Source: Pseudomonas yamanorum (lineage in GTDB: Bacteria > Pseudomonadota > Gammaproteobacteria > Pseudomonadales > Pseudomonadaceae). Taken from it: a stretch of 64,000 nucleotides of DNA. The stretch is from contig NZ_LT629793.1 in NCBI RefSeq assembly GCF_900105735.1, positions 806,001 through 870,000 of the forward strand, read 5' to 3'. Every line of letters starts with the position of its first letter. Positions within the stretch are counted from its first letter, which is position 1. The notes beneath the pieces are model-generated. The model worked only from the letters and a program-made list of their open reading frames with translations, was not told where the DNA came from and ran no database searches. Both the position numbers and the translations under genes were made by a program. Below, one piece after another: positions 62,101 to 64,000 of the stretch.

Positions 62101-63867
62101 TACGGCGACGATGGCAGTCAGCTGGTTACCGGTTATGCGCGCGATGCGGCCGGGCGCCTCGTAAGAAAAACCCTGCCTGACGGCAGCAGCGTCAATTACA
62201 CCTACGACCGCCTCGGCAACCTCCTCAGCGTCGACGACGGCCACTGGCCGCTGCACTACGAATACGACCTGCAAAACCGCCTCACTGCCGAGCACCAGGG
62301 CTGGGGCACCTTGCGCTATGGCTACGACGAATGCGGCCAACTCAACTACCTGCGCCTGCCCGACAACAACCGCCTGGCCTTCCACCACGACAAAGGTGGC
62401 GACCTCGGCACCGTCGAACTCAACGGCAACCTGCTCACCTCGCACCTGTTCAAATCCGGCCGCGAGCACCAACGCCAGCAAGGCCAACTCCTCAGCCACT
62501 ACCGCTACGACGACCAGGGCCGCCTGCACGCCCACGCCATCACCCAACAGGAACAACGCCACCAGCGCCGCCAGTACGACTACGACAAACGCGGCAACCT
62601 CACCCGCATCCTCGACACCCGCAAAGGCCAGCACGACTACCACTATGACCCACTCGACCGCCTGACCCGCGCCAACCACTCGCACGACGTGCAGGAACGC
62701 TTCGTCCACGACCCAGCGGGCAACCTGCTGATGCAAGACCGCGTCGGGCCAAGCGTCGTCAAAGGCAACCGGCTGTTGATGCAAGGCGACCGTCATTACG
62801 ACTACGACGCCTTCGGCAACCTCCTGCGCGAACGCCGGGGCCGCGCTCAACAACTGGTCACCGAATACCGCTACGACTGCCAGCACCGGCTGATTGCCGT
62901 CACCCAACCCGACGGCACCCAAGCCAGCTACCGCTACGATCCTTTTGATCGGCGCGTCGCAAAAGTCGTGAACGGTCAAACTACCGAATTCTTCTGGCAA
63001 GGCGACGCACTGATCGCCGAACACAACGCCGATCACCACCAAAGCTATATCTACGAACTCAACAGCTTCCGCCCGTTAGCGCTGCTCAAAGGCTACGGCC
63101 CGGAAGACGTAAAACCCTTCCACTACCAACTCGACCACCTCGGTACCCCGCAGGAACTCACCGCGCCCGACGGCGAAATCGTTTGGTCCGCCCATTACCG
63201 CGCCTACGGCCAAATCGCGAAGCTGGACGTCAACACCCTCACCAACCCGCTGCGCTTCCAGGGCCAATACTTCGACCCGGAAAGCGGGCTGCACTACAAC
63301 CGCCATCGCTACTACAATCCGGACATTGGCCGCTACCTGACGCCCGATCCCGTGAAGCTGGCGGGTGGGCTAAACGGATACCAGTACGTGCCCAGCCCGA
63401 CGGGGTGGGTAGATCCGTTGGGGTTGAGCTGTAAAGCTACAGCCTGCCCAGGCCAAATAGTCGCCGATGGGCCTTATAGCGAAATTGTTCCTGGTGGAGG
63501 TTTAGCTGCTCACGAAGCTGCCGGAGGACATTTGATGCAAAAGCACATTGGTAGAACTGACCAACAACTGGCAACACGTCTTAAAAATGAGCCTCATGTG
63601 CCTACGGCATCTACCTTCCCTGATCGCGCGACAGCCGAGTCAGCCATATCAAGCGTGATAGCAGGCAACGAAACCAAAATAAATTCGTTCGTTAAAGGAA
63701 AGGACAAAAAAATTGTTATTACTCAAAAGTCTCCTCAACCAGTTGGAACCAGCCTGAAGCGAGGTGCAAAAACAACCGTCCCCGGACGGGAGATCTACCT
63801 GATTTTGTACAAAGATAAAAGCATGCCCGATGGCTATAGAATTCAGACCGGATATCCGAATCCATGA
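59110..63867 (+). CDS. Rhs-family polymorphic toxin with RNase A-like tip
   Basis: Large toxin of up to 1585 aa. An N-terminal Pseudomonas-type Rhs segment (IPAIGFLVVAAMDPTTRDVDGVLNDF) and a hydrophobic stretch near residues 280-350 precede the Rhs core, which opens CPVSMVTGEELLTL (about residue 446), runs through many YD repeats and closes with NPLRFQGQYFDPESGLHYNRHRYYNPDIGRYLTPDP..WVDPLGL (residue 1439). The tip (1440-1585) has HEAAGGHLMQKHIG..LATRLKNEP..ASTFPDRATAESAI..VGTSLKRG..YRIQTGYP, the RNase A-like toxin pattern. GTG 59110 has no ribosome site; a well-placed site serves ATG 59126 in another frame (see findings). No VgrG or EagR gene adjoins. Confidence 0.88.
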   Translation: MRGNADVFSDECPARWGCLLIPAIGFLVVAAMDPTTRDVDGVLNDFTHCLNTYDAWAESFWSFSALDVEQVFKVGDEVALVAPITRSLYPSSTVATCKANASLKLVHMFQSARFVPIGNTPVMLQEVAQDGGALGDPIHKTIGPSGILEVTECTVDRQYRVSFYPNVSRDHVKALYASYQSEISSLEGRLRGEWTSTFRPIWESYSKAGFVDRYTSLQLAYAQGFGNVLYGLWDGIAQLYQWLADIRPNSEKLLQYLSQAELEALLKLSNEAIAKGLLILSDEPLLFIYLSAMVSWMRMLPPHYMVELLGEITTEVLLNLLLLWATGGMGVAVRLGAQVLGKVKSGQAREWLEQIAKLGGTAPLDGHAEVLKPLSLQSHAVPVKAAAVPLKVGPDQVSNPAPMVREPTARTTLVKQEPVDDSPASAKNPNGDASACSASTCTNGCPVSMVTGEELLTLTDGSLEGVLPFAWTRLYRSSAVELDCGLGFGWSHSLAQRLVVSGESVVWTDHENRSTTFPLPSAARPAITNSLAEAAIYLGSLPDELVLAQASLFYHFRNGVLTSISDAYDNRLRISRDYSGRIQRIDNHVGQGLLLRYDRGHIVAVDYQVQREIGWVTEQNVVAYKYDDAWRLIEATNAVGESERYRYDDQQVILERELAGGASFFWEWERSGKAARCVRHWASFSQMDTRYVWDDNGTVTVHNADGSQEVYVHDQRARLVQRIDPDGAQHFKSYDEKGRLTVEQDPLGAVTAYQYDEAGRLIALFPGDDAPTSYEHDNGFVRVVRRGDAVWKYQRNDQGDITRKTDPDGNYTEYTYTQHGKLTGVWYPDNSSQRLIWNESGQLTEEKLANGGVRRYRYDDLGRQVACEDEHGALTQYQWDAVGRLLKVIQPGGATREFSYNPYGKITAERDELGRVTRYEYADGLHLISRRINPDGTQLKYRYDNARLLLTEIENEVGETYRLEYHANGLIQQETSFDGRRTAYVYDLAGHLLEKTEYGDDGSQLVTGYARDAAGRLVRKTLPDGSSVNYTYDRLGNLLSVDDGHWPLHYEYDLQNRLTAEHQGWGTLRYGYDECGQLNYLRLPDNNRLAFHHDKGGDLGTVELNGNLLTSHLFKSGREHQRQQGQLLSHYRYDDQGRLHAHAITQQEQRHQRRQYDYDKRGNLTRILDTRKGQHDYHYDPLDRLTRANHSHDVQERFVHDPAGNLLMQDRVGPSVVKGNRLLMQGDRHYDYDAFGNLLRERRGRAQQLVTEYRYDCQHRLIAVTQPDGTQASYRYDPFDRRVAKVVNGQTTEFFWQGDALIAEHNADHHQSYIYELNSFRPLALLKGYGPEDVKPFHYQLDHLGTPQELTAPDGEIVWSAHYRAYGQIAKLDVNTLTNPLRFQGQYFDPESGLHYNRHRYYNPDIGRYLTPDPVKLAGGLNGYQYVPSPTGWVDPLGLSCKATACPGQIVADGPYSEIVPGGGLAAHEAAGGHLMQKHIGRTDQQLATRLKNEPHVPTASTFPDRATAESAISSVIAGNETKINSFVKGKDKKIVITQKSPQPVGTSLKRGAKTTVPGREIYLILYKDKSMPDGYRIQTGYPNP

Positions 63868-64000
63868 ATAAAGATTATTCACAGCTGCAGCAACTTCTCG
63901 CGGGTTACTTCAATCAGGATTGGGTTGATGAGTTTGATAGTGCGGACGATGTGATCCTAAGCTTTATAACTGAATCCTCAACAGAGACCTTTAAAACCGC
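63864..64000 (+). CDS. CdiI-type immunity protein (partial, runs off window)
   Basis: Only the first 45 codons are in the window: MNKDYSQLQQLLAGYFNQ, then DWVDEFDSADDVILSFI. The pattern matches contact-dependent inhibition immunity proteins that pair with RNase-type tips. The ATG overlaps the Rhs stop (ATGA). Base composition is noticeably richer in A+T than the Rhs core and like the toxin tip, suggesting both were acquired together as a cassette. It should bind and neutralise the tip in the cytoplasm. Confidence 0.75.
   Translation, partial: MNKDYSQLQQLLAGYFNQDWVDEFDSADDVILSFITESSTETFKT

Overview
This window looks like a chromosomal segment of a fluorescent Pseudomonas (P. fluorescens group). 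The evidence is the high GC content and codon use, an AmiE that can be followed residue by residue against the P. aeruginosa enzyme, a Pseudomonas-type split HpaG1/HpaG2, an OprD-family porin, FecI/FecR and siderophore-receptor genes, and many REP/REPIN sequences of the GTGGGAGC..GGCTTGC..GCGA type. No rRNA, tRNA, CRISPR array or prophage was seen.

Layout. 1-4.0 kb: the FecR/FecI surface-signalling pair (its receptor must lie off the left edge), a GNAT acetyltransferase, a DMT exporter and a divergent AraC regulator. 4.0-6.3 kb: a long imperfect palindrome (copy A) split by an IS4-family element. 6.3-11.9 kb: MATE pump, DUF2239 protein, and an amide-use operon (formamidase FmdA, FmdB, aliphatic amidase AmiE, AmiB-like AAA+ ATPase). 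12.0-12.8 kb: palindrome copy B. 12.8-15.4 kb: two MFS transporters. 15.5-19.6 kb: a bufferin (periplasmic copper-binding RiPP) operon with two precursors, BufB (MNIO) and BufC, DoxX and two exported alpha/beta hydrolases, one truncated. A 940-residue winged-helix/NTPase regulator reads divergently from it. 23.1-23.9 kb: palindrome copy C. 23.9-28.9 kb: a LysR regulator divergent from an operon RraA aldolase / aminotransferase / MFS / RraA aldolase. 29.0-30.2 kb: XRE regulator and HD hydrolase. 30.3-40.1 kb: a complete single-operon type II secretion system, gspE-F-G-H-I-J-K-L-M-(C/N)-D, whose secretin is a predicted lipoprotein.

40.4-53.9 kb: a 4-hydroxyphenylacetate/homoprotocatechuate region: a TonB siderophore receptor with STN domain, an HpaR-like MarR regulator, an OprD porin, HpaA (AraC), then hpaG1-hpaG2-hpaE-hpaD-hpaF-hpaX-hpaH-hpaI, closed by a second HpaR. 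Together these would take 3,4-dihydroxyphenylacetate to pyruvate and succinate semialdehyde. The hydroxylase HpaBC is not here. 54.1-59.0 kb: FAD amine-oxidase-like protein, cupin, LuxR regulator, MoaF-like protein and two SDRs, possibly an amine pathway feeding the hpa genes. 59.1-64.0 kb: an Rhs polymorphic toxin with an RNase A-like C-terminal tip and the start of its CdiI-type immunity gene, cut by the window edge.

Most notable observations: three composite ~800-855 bp palindromes with REPIN cores, covarying hairpins, and one core inverted relative to the others; an IS sitting in a hairpin loop of one of them; the two-precursor bufferin operon carrying alpha/beta hydrolases; and an apparent frameshift at the start of the Rhs gene.
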